Shown: positions 8,125-16,612, numbered from the stretch's first letter. The stretch is 35,767 nt of DNA from Promethearchaeota archaeon (GCA_019058365.1 JAHPZE010000036.1:1-35767); one strand, 5' to 3'. Notes: a model not told the origin generated them from the sequence alone. Made by a program: numbers and translations.

Positions 8125-8665
8125 GAATTTTTATATTCTAGTCGTCTCAATTCTAATAGGTTTAACCACGGTTTGGCTGTCAATATTAGCCATAATTGAA
8201 TTAGATATTGAACCATTTCAAGACCCTAATAAGATAGAAATAAAAGGAAATGGTGTAAATAGAGAAATAATATTATCATTAAATGACTTAAAATCTGAAC
8301 AATACCTTCAAGTCGAAGATAGAGTTTATCATATTATGAATAGTTTTGAAACTGAATATGATGTTATATATTCAGGAGTATCTTTATGGAGTATATTAGA
8401 AATAGAAGGCATACTAAATGATAATCCAATAACATTAACTTTCCAATTTTTTGCTCGTGATGGTTATCGTTCTCCAAAACCACTTAATTTGTCTATTGCT
8501 CAATTTAATCCTGAATTAGTTATTTTAGCTTATGCAAAAGATGGAAATCAGTTATTTGATGAAGGACCATTGAGATCAGTTATTGACCAATCTATTATAC
8601 CTTCTGGTGAATATAGTTCTCAATACTCTGTTCAAATGTTAAAAGAGATTATTATAAACGAATAA
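8111..8665 (+). CDS. membrane-anchored cysteine-free sulfite-oxidase-like domain protein
   Basis: The gene starts with TTG inside the end of the haem-protein gene. A single N-terminal hydrophobic segment (about 7-29) acts as signal anchor. Residues 42-184 follow the oxidoreductase molybdopterin-binding fold: an IKGNG strand, YSGVSLWSILEIEGI (about 91-105), LTFQFFARDGYRSPKP, LVILAYAKDG and a final VQMLKEIII. The position that should hold the catalytic Cys is occupied by the YHIMNSFETEYDV region, and the whole protein has no cysteine. It cannot work as a normal sulfite oxidase. It could bind a pterin, haem or another ligand for the ECF transporter that follows, or act as a subunit of the molybdoenzyme at 12206. 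Function is inferred only from context. Confidence 0.7.
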   Translation: MIKTRNFYILVVSILIGLTTVWLSILAIIELDIEPFQDPNKIEIKGNGVNREIILSLNDLKSEQYLQVEDRVYHIMNSFETEYDVIYSGVSLWSILEIEGILNDNPITLTFQFFARDGYRSPKPLNLSIAQFNPELVILAYAKDGNQLFDEGPLRSVIDQSIIPSGEYSSQYSVQMLKEIIINE

Positions 8666-8678
8666 TAGGTTCGTATCA

Positions 8679-9332
8679 ATGGATATTAAAAAAGATGATA
8701 AAATTGTAGAAGATGAATTAAAAGAGATAGAATCTCATTCAAGAACAGGAGATTTCAAAGAAACTGGATTTATACAAGAGGGGAAAAAAAAAATTGTTCT
8801 ATTAGATCTTTTATATTCTACTATAATTGGTGTTATGGGAGGAATAATTTCAAGTCTTATACCATTTAGTTTATTAATAAAAGTTTGGTATCCATTAACG
8901 GGAGGCACGCAGTTAGTAAGTGGACATCATGTTATATGGGCATCAATAGTATACGGATTAACTAAGAAAAAAAAGAATATTCTTCTAACTATGCTTTCTA
9001 AAGGATTTCTTGAATTTCTTTTTGGAGATGCCTGGGGTTTATTAATTATTTTTGTGAATTTAATGGAGGGGTTCTTCTTAATAAGTGGTTTTGTATTCAT
9101 GGAAAAGATTGGAGAAGGAGAAACTAAACTTGGTTGGGCTATTGCGGGAGGATTCGGTAACTTTTTTCAAGCTCCATTTTTCTGGATTATTAATCAACGT
9201 TGGTATTTACATTGGATACTTTGGGTCTTAGCTTTTATATTTGCTTTTATATCAGGGATGTTAATAACAGGATTATTAGGCAGAACAGTGAAAAACTATT
9301 TGATTAAAGCTGGTGTACCTACTACTTTTTGA
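8679..9332 (+). CDS. ECF transporter S component (YkoE-like)
   Basis: The 217-residue membrane protein has a charged N-terminal tail of about 50 residues followed by five to six hydrophobic segments. The segment GGTQLVSGHHVIWASIVYGL and the later GGFGNFFQAPFF fit the YkoE/ThiW-like class of substrate-binding S components. In bacteria YkoE is linked to thiamine or hydroxymethylpyrimidine uptake, but S components are too divergent to carry the substrate over. The gene is followed at once by a dual ATPase and a T component, the same order as ykoE-ykoD-ykoC. Its upstream partners are haem-type and pterin-fold surface proteins, so a cofactor or precursor other than thiamine is possible. Confidence 0.8.
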   Translation: MDIKKDDKIVEDELKEIESHSRTGDFKETGFIQEGKKKIVLLDLLYSTIIGVMGGIISSLIPFSLLIKVWYPLTGGTQLVSGHHVIWASIVYGLTKKKKNILLTMLSKGFLEFLFGDAWGLLIIFVNLMEGFFLISGFVFMEKIGEGETKLGWAIAGGFGNFFQAPFFWIINQRWYLHWILWVLAFIFAFISGMLITGLLGRTVKNYLIKAGVPTTF

Positions 9333-9338
9333 AATGAG

Positions 9339-11165
9339 GTGTTGCATTTTCTCTCTAATCAAAAAATAGCCATAGCTTTCAAAAATTTTTCTTTTATCTA
9401 TGGAAGAGATAAAAATCAGGAGCTTGCTGTTTCTAATATCTCTTTTGAATTGAAAGAAGGGAATGTCTTAATCTTAGCAGGTCCAAGCGGAAGTGGTAAA
9501 TCTACTATATCATTTGCTATTAATGGGATAATACCATGGCGTCAAAAAGGGTTTGTTAAAGGAGATGTTGAAATATTTGGAAAAAGTATTTGGGATTATG
9601 ATTTTTCAGAATTATCAATGTTAGTGGGATTAGTAAAACAAAACCCTGTTGATCAGCTAGTTACATTTAAGGTAAAAGATGAAATCGCATTTGGTCTTGA
9701 AAATTTGAATTATCCTCCAGAAATAATTGAAGAGAAAGTTAAAAATATCTCCAATTTGATGGGTATTAATCATTTATTAAATCGAGATATAGATCAATTA
9801 AGTGGAGGACAAAAACAACTTGTTGTATTATGTTCCTTTTTAGTAATGAATCCAAAAATACTTGTTCTTGATGAACCAATTGCTTTTTTAGATCAAAATT
9901 CGGAAAGTTTTTTATTAAATCGATTGAAAAAGCTCATCAAATCAAATAAAATTCCTTTAACATTAGTTATAATAGAGCATAGATTATCTAGAGTAATGGA
10001 TGTAGCAGATAATTTAATAGTTTTAGATGAAAACGGAAAAATATCCATGAATAATAATATTAAACAGATTATAACTAATGAATTTGAAATATTACGTTTA
10101 AGCAATGTACGAGTCCCTTGGATTGTAGATATATTTCATGATTTTAAAAAGAATAATGTAAAGTTTCAAAAATTTAAAAATCCAACAAATTTTAAAGAAT
10201 TGCTTGAAATTCTTGATCAATTAAATAAAGAAGATCTAAACGAATTATATCAGATTTTAATTGATAAAGAAATTAATCCTGTAGAATTACGAAAATACGA
10301 GATGTATAATGAATTAATAGAATTTAATGATACATATATCGAATCATTAAAACACTTTAAAGATAAATATGAAAGAAATGAAATTAAGGATGAAAATCAT
10401 GAATATAATATAATTTTAGAAACCAAGAATCTTAATTTTAAATATCCAAATAGTGGAATTCTAGCGGTAAAAAATTTATCTCTGAAAATAAATCGAGGTG
10501 ATTTCATAGGATTAATAGGTTCTAATGGCTCAGGAAAGACTACTCTGTTATATTTACTTGCGAATTTATACGAGCCAACATCAGGAGAGATTCTTTACAA
10601 GAATAAAAATCTAAAAGAAATTAATCAATATGAATATGCGAAAGAAATTGGATTTATATTCCAAAATCCTGAAAATATGATTTTCAAATCTTCAATTAGA
10701 GAAGAATTGTTATATGGACCTAAAAATTTTGGAATTATTAATGAAATAAAAGAAAGTTATATTGCTAGGTTATTGAATCTAATAGGAAAAAATAATTCTG
10801 AGGAAAATCCATATAACTTAAGTTGGGGACAGAAGAGGAGGTTGAATCTAAGCTCTATTTTTGTATATAATCCTGAAATTATCTTATTAGATGAGCCATT
10901 TATAGGTCAAGATCAAAAGACTATAAACTCTTTGATCGAGACTCTTTATATTGAAAATAAAAGAGGAAAGACCATAATTATTTCTTCTCATGATTATCAT
11001 TTACTCCTAAAATATACAGAAAGAATAATTGAACTGAATAAAGATGGTACGCTACGGGATTATGATATTAGTAGTAATTATTTTCAAAAACATAGAAATT
11101 TAGGACCTATAATTTTATTAGATGAGATCAAAAAAAATATTAATAAGAAATTAGATGCCGAATAA
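9339..11165 (+). CDS. ECF transporter energising ATPase with two ABC domains (YkoD-like)
   Basis: Two complete ABC domains lie in one 608-residue chain. Domain 1: Walker A GPSGSGKST (about 48), Q-loop VKQNP, signature LSGGQKQL, Walker B ILVLDEP, H-loop IIEHR. Domain 2: Walker A GSNGSGKTT (about 389), Q-loop IFQNPENM, variant signature LSWGQKRR, Walker B IILLDEP, H-loop SSHDY. Both sites look competent. A linker (about 255-360) joins them. Fused EcfA-EcfA' is the YkoD arrangement. The start is uncertain: GTG at 9339 overlaps the GAGGTG that should be the ribosome binding site, and TTG at 9342 follows directly. The gene sits seven bases after the S component and overlaps the T component by 11 bases. 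Confidence 0.9.
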   Translation: MLHFLSNQKIAIAFKNFSFIYGRDKNQELAVSNISFELKEGNVLILAGPSGSGKSTISFAINGIIPWRQKGFVKGDVEIFGKSIWDYDFSELSMLVGLVKQNPVDQLVTFKVKDEIAFGLENLNYPPEIIEEKVKNISNLMGINHLLNRDIDQLSGGQKQLVVLCSFLVMNPKILVLDEPIAFLDQNSESFLLNRLKKLIKSNKIPLTLVIIEHRLSRVMDVADNLIVLDENGKISMNNNIKQIITNEFEILRLSNVRVPWIVDIFHDFKKNNVKFQKFKNPTNFKELLEILDQLNKEDLNELYQILIDKEINPVELRKYEMYNELIEFNDTYIESLKHFKDKYERNEIKDENHEYNIILETKNLNFKYPNSGILAVKNLSLKINRGDFIGLIGSNGSGKTTLLYLLANLYEPTSGEILYKNKNLKEINQYEYAKEIGFIFQNPENMIFKSSIREELLYGPKNFGIINEIKESYIARLLNLIGKNNSEENPYNLSWGQKRRLNLSSIFVYNPEIILLDEPFIGQDQKTINSLIETLYIENKRGKTIIISSHDYHLLLKYTERIIELNKDGTLRDYDISSNYFQKHRNLGPIILLDEIKKNINKKLDAE

Positions 11166-12030
11166 AAACAAAGCTTTAGATCATAAGAAATATTTATTTG
11201 CATATGTTCCAGGAAACTCTCTAATACATAAATTAAATCCCATTTCTAAGATTATTTTTCTGGTTTTACTGACAATCATAACTTTTATGGTTAAAAGTTT
11301 AATTTTATTAACAATAATTTTTATCGCAATATTGGGATTAGTGCTAGTCAGCAAAATATCTTTTAAAAATTTATTTAGAAAGTTAAAATTCATAATTATT
11401 CTTCTATGTTTTAGCGTGATTTTGAACATATTTTTTAATGCCATTCCTTCTGGAAATGAAACAGTTATATTTTATCTTTTCAATTTATCTTTCCTACCCA
11501 TAAGACGATTAGCTGTGTATTATGCCTTAAAAGCATCTTTAATAATCCTAATATTATTCACATCAACTATAATTTATAGTAATACAACTTCACCAAAAGA
11601 CTTCCTATACTCACTTATAAGATTAAAAGTGCCATATAGATATTGTTTTTCATTAATGGTTGGAATCAGATACATTCCATTGATTGAACAAGAAGCTAAA
11701 ACAATAGCTTTAGCTCAAAGAGCAAGAGGGTTTGGACTTGAAAAAGCAAACTCAGTGAAAAAAGCTTATAAACTGATTTTTGAAAGATTAGTGGCAACTT
11801 TAATTTCAATCCTGAGAAAAGGGCACATAACTTCAATTTCAATGGAAAATCGTTGTTTTGGTATTCATAAAAAAAGAACCAATTTAAAAATTATAAAGTT
11901 CAGACTAATTGATGGCGTTTTTATCTTTTTCTGCATATTTGCTTTTTCGTTTTTTATATTGTATTTACTTCAATCATTACCAATTCCTCCATTACCTTCT
12001 TTATATCATTTGTTTTTGACAATATTCTAA
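11155..12030 (+). CDS. ECF transporter T component (EcfT/YkoC-like)
   Basis: The 291-residue transmembrane scaffold links the S component to the ATPase. It opens with the family motif YVPGNSLIHKLNPISKI, which precedes the first membrane helices, and has about five to six hydrophobic segments in all. The first of the two ATPase-coupling Ala-Arg-Gly motifs is seen at AQRARGFGLEKA (about residues 185-196). The second reads SMENRCFG, with Asn and Cys around the Arg in place of Ala and Gly. It overlaps the ATPase gene by 11 bases, and a 175-base gap follows before the molybdoenzyme gene. It completes a dedicated (group I) ECF importer whose subunits are all encoded together. Confidence 0.88.
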   Translation: MPNKNKALDHKKYLFAYVPGNSLIHKLNPISKIIFLVLLTIITFMVKSLILLTIIFIAILGLVLVSKISFKNLFRKLKFIIILLCFSVILNIFFNAIPSGNETVIFYLFNLSFLPIRRLAVYYALKASLIILILFTSTIIYSNTTSPKDFLYSLIRLKVPYRYCFSLMVGIRYIPLIEQEAKTIALAQRARGFGLEKANSVKKAYKLIFERLVATLISILRKGHITSISMENRCFGIHKKRTNLKIIKFRLIDGVFIFFCIFAFSFFILYLLQSLPIPPLPSLYHLFLTIF

Positions 12031-12205
12031 AATTACTAGGATAGATACTGAAGAAGTTTAATTCAATTATTATAATTAAACTCTTATAATTTATAGCAAG
12101 GAACTTTTAAAATTAAGAAAACCTAATTGATATAATAAAAAATAGTATCATTCTCCGTCATTACTCTTATAAGATATTACAAAGTTTAGATTCGAAGTAA
12201 TCTTT

Positions 12206-13255
12206 ATGGATAGAAAGAGAAAGATGTATTTAAAATACATTGGAATTTTACTTTTATTATGTCTTCCCTTATTTGGGCTGATGGGGCTCGTATTGAGCAG
12301 AAATATTATTACTCCTAATGACGAGTTTTTTGTAGTGTCCAAGGGGGAATCTCCATCTATTCCTGTCAATACATGGAGTTTAACGATATATGGACATGTT
12401 AATAACACTTTAATTTTTACTTATTCCAACTTTACATCCTTACCTTCAAAAGAAGTTATTGCAACACTACAATGTGTTGATGGACCATCTGGTACTGCCA
12501 GATGGAAGGGTATTCCAATTAAAGATTTACTAAATTTAGCACAGGTGCAAATAGGGGCTGTGGATGTTGTTTTTTATGCAGCAGATGATTATTCCTCCTC
12601 ACTGACTATTGAAGAGGTAAGTATAGAAAATGTTCTATTAGCATATGAAATGAATGGTGAACCTCTTCCTGTTGATCAGGGATTTCCAGTCAGAGTAGTT
12701 GCTCCAAACCACTTAGGATATAAGTGGGTGAAATGGGTTGTTAGAATGGAGATTGTAGATTATAATTATATAGGTTTTTGGGAGAGTCGTGGGTGGAGTG
12801 ATAATGCCTATCGTACACCTGTCACCGATTGGATTTACCATGCTGGATTATTGGCGATTTCTTTTCTCTTGGGGGGGATTGCGTTAATGTCAGGATTAAA
12901 AAAGTCGCCTGTTACTGATTTCTTTCATGATCTTCCTAAGTTTGTAAATAAGAAATTCCATATAGCAATTGGAATTGGATATTTTCTCATAGCTCTAAGT
13001 ACTTTCTTCTATTGGGTTATTTCCACAATTTTGAACAGAGGAGCTATTTTTTATACAATTCATGGCATTACGGCTTTAATATCCATTATTCTTATAATAC
13101 CTGGTGCTATTACGGGTGTTAAGAAATCAAGAAAAAGAGATAATGAAAAAAGAACATGGCATTACAAATGGAATTTGTATTCCTTTTATTTCTTTTTAAC
13201 CACGATTATTCTAGGATTTTTATTAATTTTTATTAGATGGCTTTATTTATACTAA
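12206..13255 (+). CDS. sulfite-oxidase-like molybdoenzyme fused to a cytochrome-b-like membrane domain
   Basis: Residues 40-195 form an oxidoreductase molybdopterin-binding domain. The motif ATLQCVDGPSG supplies C90, the expected Mo ligand. It is followed by RWKGIPIKDLL (99-109), the AADDYSSSL strand, YEMNGEPLPVDQGFPVRVV and NHLGYKWVKWV. Residues 205-349 contain four membrane helices with His residues near their ends (H212, H252, H286, H319), like a small b-type cytochrome. One protein would thus combine the function of MsrP (YedY) with a YedZ-like partner. The N-terminus is a signal anchor; the segment RKMYLK at 5-10 resembles a Tat motif with the second Arg replaced by Lys. Likely substrates (sulfite, sulfoxides or another oxoanion) cannot be told. 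Confidence 0.87.
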   Translation: MDRKRKMYLKYIGILLLLCLPLFGLMGLVLSRNIITPNDEFFVVSKGESPSIPVNTWSLTIYGHVNNTLIFTYSNFTSLPSKEVIATLQCVDGPSGTARWKGIPIKDLLNLAQVQIGAVDVVFYAADDYSSSLTIEEVSIENVLLAYEMNGEPLPVDQGFPVRVVAPNHLGYKWVKWVVRMEIVDYNYIGFWESRGWSDNAYRTPVTDWIYHAGLLAISFLLGGIALMSGLKKSPVTDFFHDLPKFVNKKFHIAIGIGYFLIALSTFFYWVISTILNRGAIFYTIHGITALISIILIIPGAITGVKKSRKRDNEKRTWHYKWNLYSFYFFLTTIILGFLLIFIRWLYLY

Positions 13256-13315
13256 CTTGGAAAAGTATTAAAGAAGCAGTCCATATTCATCATTCATTAT
13301 TAAAATTCGAGTAGA

Positions 13316-13347
13316 TTTTTAAATAATTAATGGCTTCTTGGAGAGCC
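13316..13347 (+). promoter_or_regulatory. TATA box and small leader hairpin before moaD
   Basis: TTTTTAAATA at 13316-13325 is a good archaeal TATA box for the MoaD gene. Seven bases further on, GGCTTCTTGGAGAGCC at 13332-13347 can form a five-pair hairpin. The hairpin is too small to call a riboswitch. No known molybdenum-cofactor riboswitch pattern is seen. Confidence 0.35.
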
Positions 13348-13382
13348 TCATTATTCATACTTATTAGAAGTGTAATGAAAAA

Positions 13383-13661
13383 TTGGAAGTAGATGTTCTT
13401 TATTTCGCTGAATTTAAGAATATTACAGGAAAAGAGAGAGAAAAGTTTAAATTATCCAAGTCCACTTTAGCAGAATTACTAAATATATTATTTGAAAAAT
13501 ATAAATTGAGGACTTTAATTTGGGATGAAAAAAATCAAAAGTTGCATAATTTGGTTTCAGTTATAATTAACAACCAAGCTACACATGAGAAAAATCCATC
13601 CTTAATTAATTTAAATGATAGAGATACAATTACCTTCTTATTACCAGTTTCAGGAGGATAG
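13383..13661 (+). CDS. moaD: MoaD/ThiS family sulfur-carrier protein
   Basis: A 92-residue beta-grasp protein that ends in the required Gly-Gly (LLPVSGG), the site of adenylation and thiocarboxylation. The N-terminal VDVLYFAEFKNITGKEREKF and the segment LVSVIINNQAT are typical of MoaD, the small subunit of molybdopterin synthase. SAMP-like roles in protein or tRNA thiolation are an alternative in archaea. The presence of MoaB and a molybdoenzyme nearby favours cofactor synthesis. The start is TTG at 13383; the ATG at 13375 is out of frame and closes after five codons. No MoaE, MoeB or MoaA lies in the window, so the rest of the pathway must be elsewhere. Confidence 0.85.
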   Translation: MEVDVLYFAEFKNITGKEREKFKLSKSTLAELLNILFEKYKLRTLIWDEKNQKLHNLVSVIINNQATHEKNPSLINLNDRDTITFLLPVSGG

Positions 13662-13834
13662 ACGCAAATGAATTCTAGCGAGAAAATAAAATTATGGAAG
13701 AGAGAAGCTTTTAATAATTAATTAATTAAAAATGGTCTATTGAAAATTAATTAATGAAAATTGACTATTTTTAACTTAGATTAGAAAAATATCTTCTAAA
13801 AAATTTTTGTGAAATTAGAAAATAGTTGATAAGA

Positions 13835-14395
13835 ATGATAAAAAAATCAAAGATTTCAGAAGATCCTAAAAAGAAAACTCCTGAAAAAATTAATTTAGCT
13901 CTAATCATAGTAAGCACAAGTCAATTTTGTGAGCTAAAGGCGGAAAAGAAAACTTCAGATAAGGTAATTCCTAAAGTAGAGAGATTATTGAACAATAACC
14001 AATCAATTTCATTAGTTTTTTCTGAAATTATCACAGATTCAGAAGACCATATAAATAAAGTTTTGGTAGAATTAATGAAAGATGATAAAATTGAAGCTAT
14101 AATATTTAGTGGAGGTATGGGATTATCTAAAAAAGATATTACATATGAAACTTTAAAGCCTCATTTCGAAAAAAGAATAAACGGTTTTGAAGAACTCTTC
14201 AGATCTCTTTCTTATAATGAAATTGGCACATCTGCAATGTTATATAGAGCAACTGCGGGTATTTTAAGAAGTAAAAAAAAGAGTAAAGCCGTCTTTTTAC
14301 TTCCAGGTTCTCCAGATGCTGTGAGACTTGCTCTTCAATATGTAATAATTCCCGAATTAGGGCATATTCTCTCTATAGCCAATAAAGAAGAGTAG
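13835..14395 (+). CDS. moaB: molybdenum cofactor biosynthesis protein MoaB/MogA
   Basis: This is the MoaB/Mog fold that adenylylates molybdopterin before metal insertion. Recognisable are LALIIVSTSQF (first strand), SEIITDSEDHI, IIFSGGMGLSKKDITYETLKP (the substrate-binding GGxG loop with its Asp), INGFEELFRSLSYNEIGTSAMLYRATAGI and VFLLPGSPDAVRLALQYVIIPELGHI. All are diagnostic of MoaB. I start at the ATG at 13835; a TTG three codons upstream (13826) would add only MIR. The N-terminal 15 residues are Lys-rich. It lies in a cluster with moaD, the sulfite-oxidase-like enzyme and a MoxR/VWA pair, so it probably supplies cofactor to that enzyme. Confidence 0.92.
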   Translation: MIKKSKISEDPKKKTPEKINLALIIVSTSQFCELKAEKKTSDKVIPKVERLLNNNQSISLVFSEIITDSEDHINKVLVELMKDDKIEAIIFSGGMGLSKKDITYETLKPHFEKRINGFEELFRSLSYNEIGTSAMLYRATAGILRSKKKSKAVFLLPGSPDAVRLALQYVIIPELGHILSIANKEE

Positions 14396-14470
14396 GATCA
14401 TATAAGATAGTATCCTATTTAGCATCAATGTAATCTAAAATTATTTTAGAGATGGTTAATTCTTAAACAT

Positions 14471-15343
14471 ATGGTTGATACGACCGGAAAAGTAAAAGAA
14501 ATACAAGAGAAATATAAAATAATTGGTAGAACAGAAGAACTAAGACAAATTGTTTTAGCACATTCAGTAAGTAAGAACATTTTAATTGAAGGTGAAGTTG
14601 GGGTTGGAAAAACAACCTTAGCTAAAGCTGTAGCTTCTTTTTTTGATTCTGACTTCTATCGTGTTGACTGTAGTGAGGAATTATTACCTCATAATCTAGT
14701 AGGTTATTTTGATCCTCCTCTCGTAATTTCACAAGGTTATACCGAAGATTCTTATAAATACGGTCCATTGGCGTTAGCTATGCTGAATGGAGGCTGCTTA
14801 TTCATAAATGAAATAAATAGGATGCCAGAAAGTACCCAAAATTCATTACTAACATCGTTGGATGAAAGAATCCTAAAAATACCTAAATTGAAAACGATAA
14901 AAGCCAATAAAGAATTCTTTGTTATCGCAACCCAAAATCCAAGCGCCCATGTTGGAGTCACTGTACTGGGAGAAGCCTTAAAGGATAGATTCATATGGAT
15001 CAACCTTAGTTATCAGCCTCCCGAAGAAGAATATCTTATTATTAAACAAGAAGCGGATTTAAATAGTGATGGTGCTGATAAGATTGCACAAATCTCTCAA
15101 AATATAATACAAGTAACTAGAAAAAGTACTTCTGTCCGGAGAGGAAGTTCAATAAGAGGAGCTATTGATTTAGCTACCCTGATCAATCAATATGATAACG
15201 ATAATAGTACCAAAAATTGGGTTGAAGCCGCAGTAATGGCATTATACAACAAAATCGAACTGGAAGACGGATTGACTCAATCTAAAAAAGAAGTTGTCAC
15301 TAATATTGTATTGGCTGTTTTAAATAAATCGGATTTTCAATAA
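14471..15343 (+). CDS. MoxR-family AAA+ ATPase (CoxD-like)
   Basis: This 290-residue AAA+ ATPase has Walker A GEVGVGKTT (41-49), the MoxR-type GYFDPP segment (about 78-83), Walker B CLFINE (109-114), sensor 1 ATQNP (153-157) and the arginine-finger region LKDRF (170-174). A helical lid follows. MoxR proteins act as chaperones that assemble or activate metal enzymes, usually with a VWA-domain partner. That partner starts 44 bases downstream here. CoxD, a member of this family, matures the molybdenum site of CO dehydrogenase. The position after moaD and moaB therefore suggests a role in molybdoenzyme maturation. Confidence 0.92.
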   Translation: MVDTTGKVKEIQEKYKIIGRTEELRQIVLAHSVSKNILIEGEVGVGKTTLAKAVASFFDSDFYRVDCSEELLPHNLVGYFDPPLVISQGYTEDSYKYGPLALAMLNGGCLFINEINRMPESTQNSLLTSLDERILKIPKLKTIKANKEFFVIATQNPSAHVGVTVLGEALKDRFIWINLSYQPPEEEYLIIKQEADLNSDGADKIAQISQNIIQVTRKSTSVRRGSSIRGAIDLATLINQYDNDNSTKNWVEAAVMALYNKIELEDGLTQSKKEVVTNIVLAVLNKSDFQ

Positions 15344-15387
15344 TCGATGATTTCTCTAAGGAAGAAGCCGAAGAGAATGAGAAAAGA

Positions 15388-16452
15388 TTGCATGTAAGAC
15401 TTACTGAAAGTCGCCCGGATAAAGAAATTTTAGAGTATGAAATAATTAGAAAGAAAAGGAAAAAACCAGATTATTATAGACACCTAGCTGACACATTAGA
15501 TTACAAGCAAATCAAAGAATTAACATATCTAGCGATAAAACATAAAAATCTTGAAGCTTTAATGGGATTACTCAAAGCGAACGTTTATGCTTCTACTGAT
15601 GCTCTGGATACCGAACAGGGGGTACAATTTTTCTCAGAGAAAGCCGCGGAATCAGGAGATTTTATGCCAGAAGTCTATTTTTTTATAAGACGCCCTATCT
15701 CTGATAAATATAAGTCAGTTTTTAGACGTTTAGCACGGCAAAGTATTTTAAAATTATCTTTAAAAATAACAAGTAAGGGAATCAGAGGGGAATTTAAAAA
15801 AACTGTTCCCTATTATCAAATGGGTATGCCTGAATTTAGTATGGATGAAACTATTCAACATAATCCACTAAAAATTTATAAAAGAAGTTTGAATTATAAA
15901 GATATTTATGGAATTGAGAGAAAGCGACAAAAAAGAAAAGTGGTATTGATATTGGATACAAGTGGCAGTATGTATGGTCGTTTGTTACTCAATGCCGCTC
16001 TTACAGCCTCAGTTTTAGCTTATAACATGGAAAAAGAAGACTTTGCTATTATTTTATTTAACTCCACTGCAATGATTATGAAAAAAATTGACCAAAAAAG
16101 ACCTATTATTTCAATTATTGATGATATCTTAGATTCTGAGGCTGTTGGCTTTACAAATATTTTTATTGGTTTAGAAAAAGGATTAAAAGAATTAAATAAA
16201 ATTAAAGAAAAGAGAAAAAGCCTTTTTGGTATATTAATAACCGATGGCAACTATAATCGAGGTGATGATCCTATAACTTTAGCAAAGGCTTTTCCTAAAC
16301 TTCACGTGATCGGAATACCATCAAATAATGAAGCAGATCAAGGGATTGAAACATGCCGAGAAATTGCTAAAGCTGGACGGGGTAAATTTTATGCAGTAAA
16401 TGATTATAAAGAAATTCCACGAGCCTTAATAGAATTATTATCTCAAACTTAA
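15388..16452 (+). CDS. VWA domain protein (CoxE-like), partner of the MoxR ATPase
   Basis: The 354-residue protein has a helical N-terminal half (1-180) and a C-terminal von Willebrand A domain (184-354). The metal-ion-dependent adhesion site is complete: DTSGS (D190, S192, S194), T256 in GFTNI and D286 in ITDGN. A C-terminal segment VIGIPSNNEADQGIE follows the last strand. Such proteins work with MoxR ATPases in metal-enzyme maturation. The start is TTG at 15388. The frame remains open back to 15325 and would add Asp/Glu-rich residues (DDFSKEEAEENEKR), but no ATG, GTG or TTG precedes it. A longer protein with a rare start is possible. Confidence 0.88.
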   Translation: MHVRLTESRPDKEILEYEIIRKKRKKPDYYRHLADTLDYKQIKELTYLAIKHKNLEALMGLLKANVYASTDALDTEQGVQFFSEKAAESGDFMPEVYFFIRRPISDKYKSVFRRLARQSILKLSLKITSKGIRGEFKKTVPYYQMGMPEFSMDETIQHNPLKIYKRSLNYKDIYGIERKRQKRKVVLILDTSGSMYGRLLLNAALTASVLAYNMEKEDFAIILFNSTAMIMKKIDQKRPIISIIDDILDSEAVGFTNIFIGLEKGLKELNKIKEKRKSLFGILITDGNYNRGDDPITLAKAFPKLHVIGIPSNNEADQGIETCREIAKAGRGKFYAVNDYKEIPRALIELLSQT

Positions 16453-16612
16453 TTCAAAACTACTTTATACTCAATGCCAGAAAATTAATGGATATAGTAT
16501 TAGTCTTAAAGTATTTATGAGTTATATCCTAAAAAGTAAACTTGAATGATCAATTATTTGGATATTTGGACTTCTTTTAAAATTCTATAGTCTTAAAAAT
16601 ATGGAATTCAAT

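Noticed and set aside
13715..13771. Imperfect direct repeat led by AATTAATTAA between moaD and moaB
   Set aside because: Two copies only, of low complexity; not enough for a regulatory or mobile-element call.
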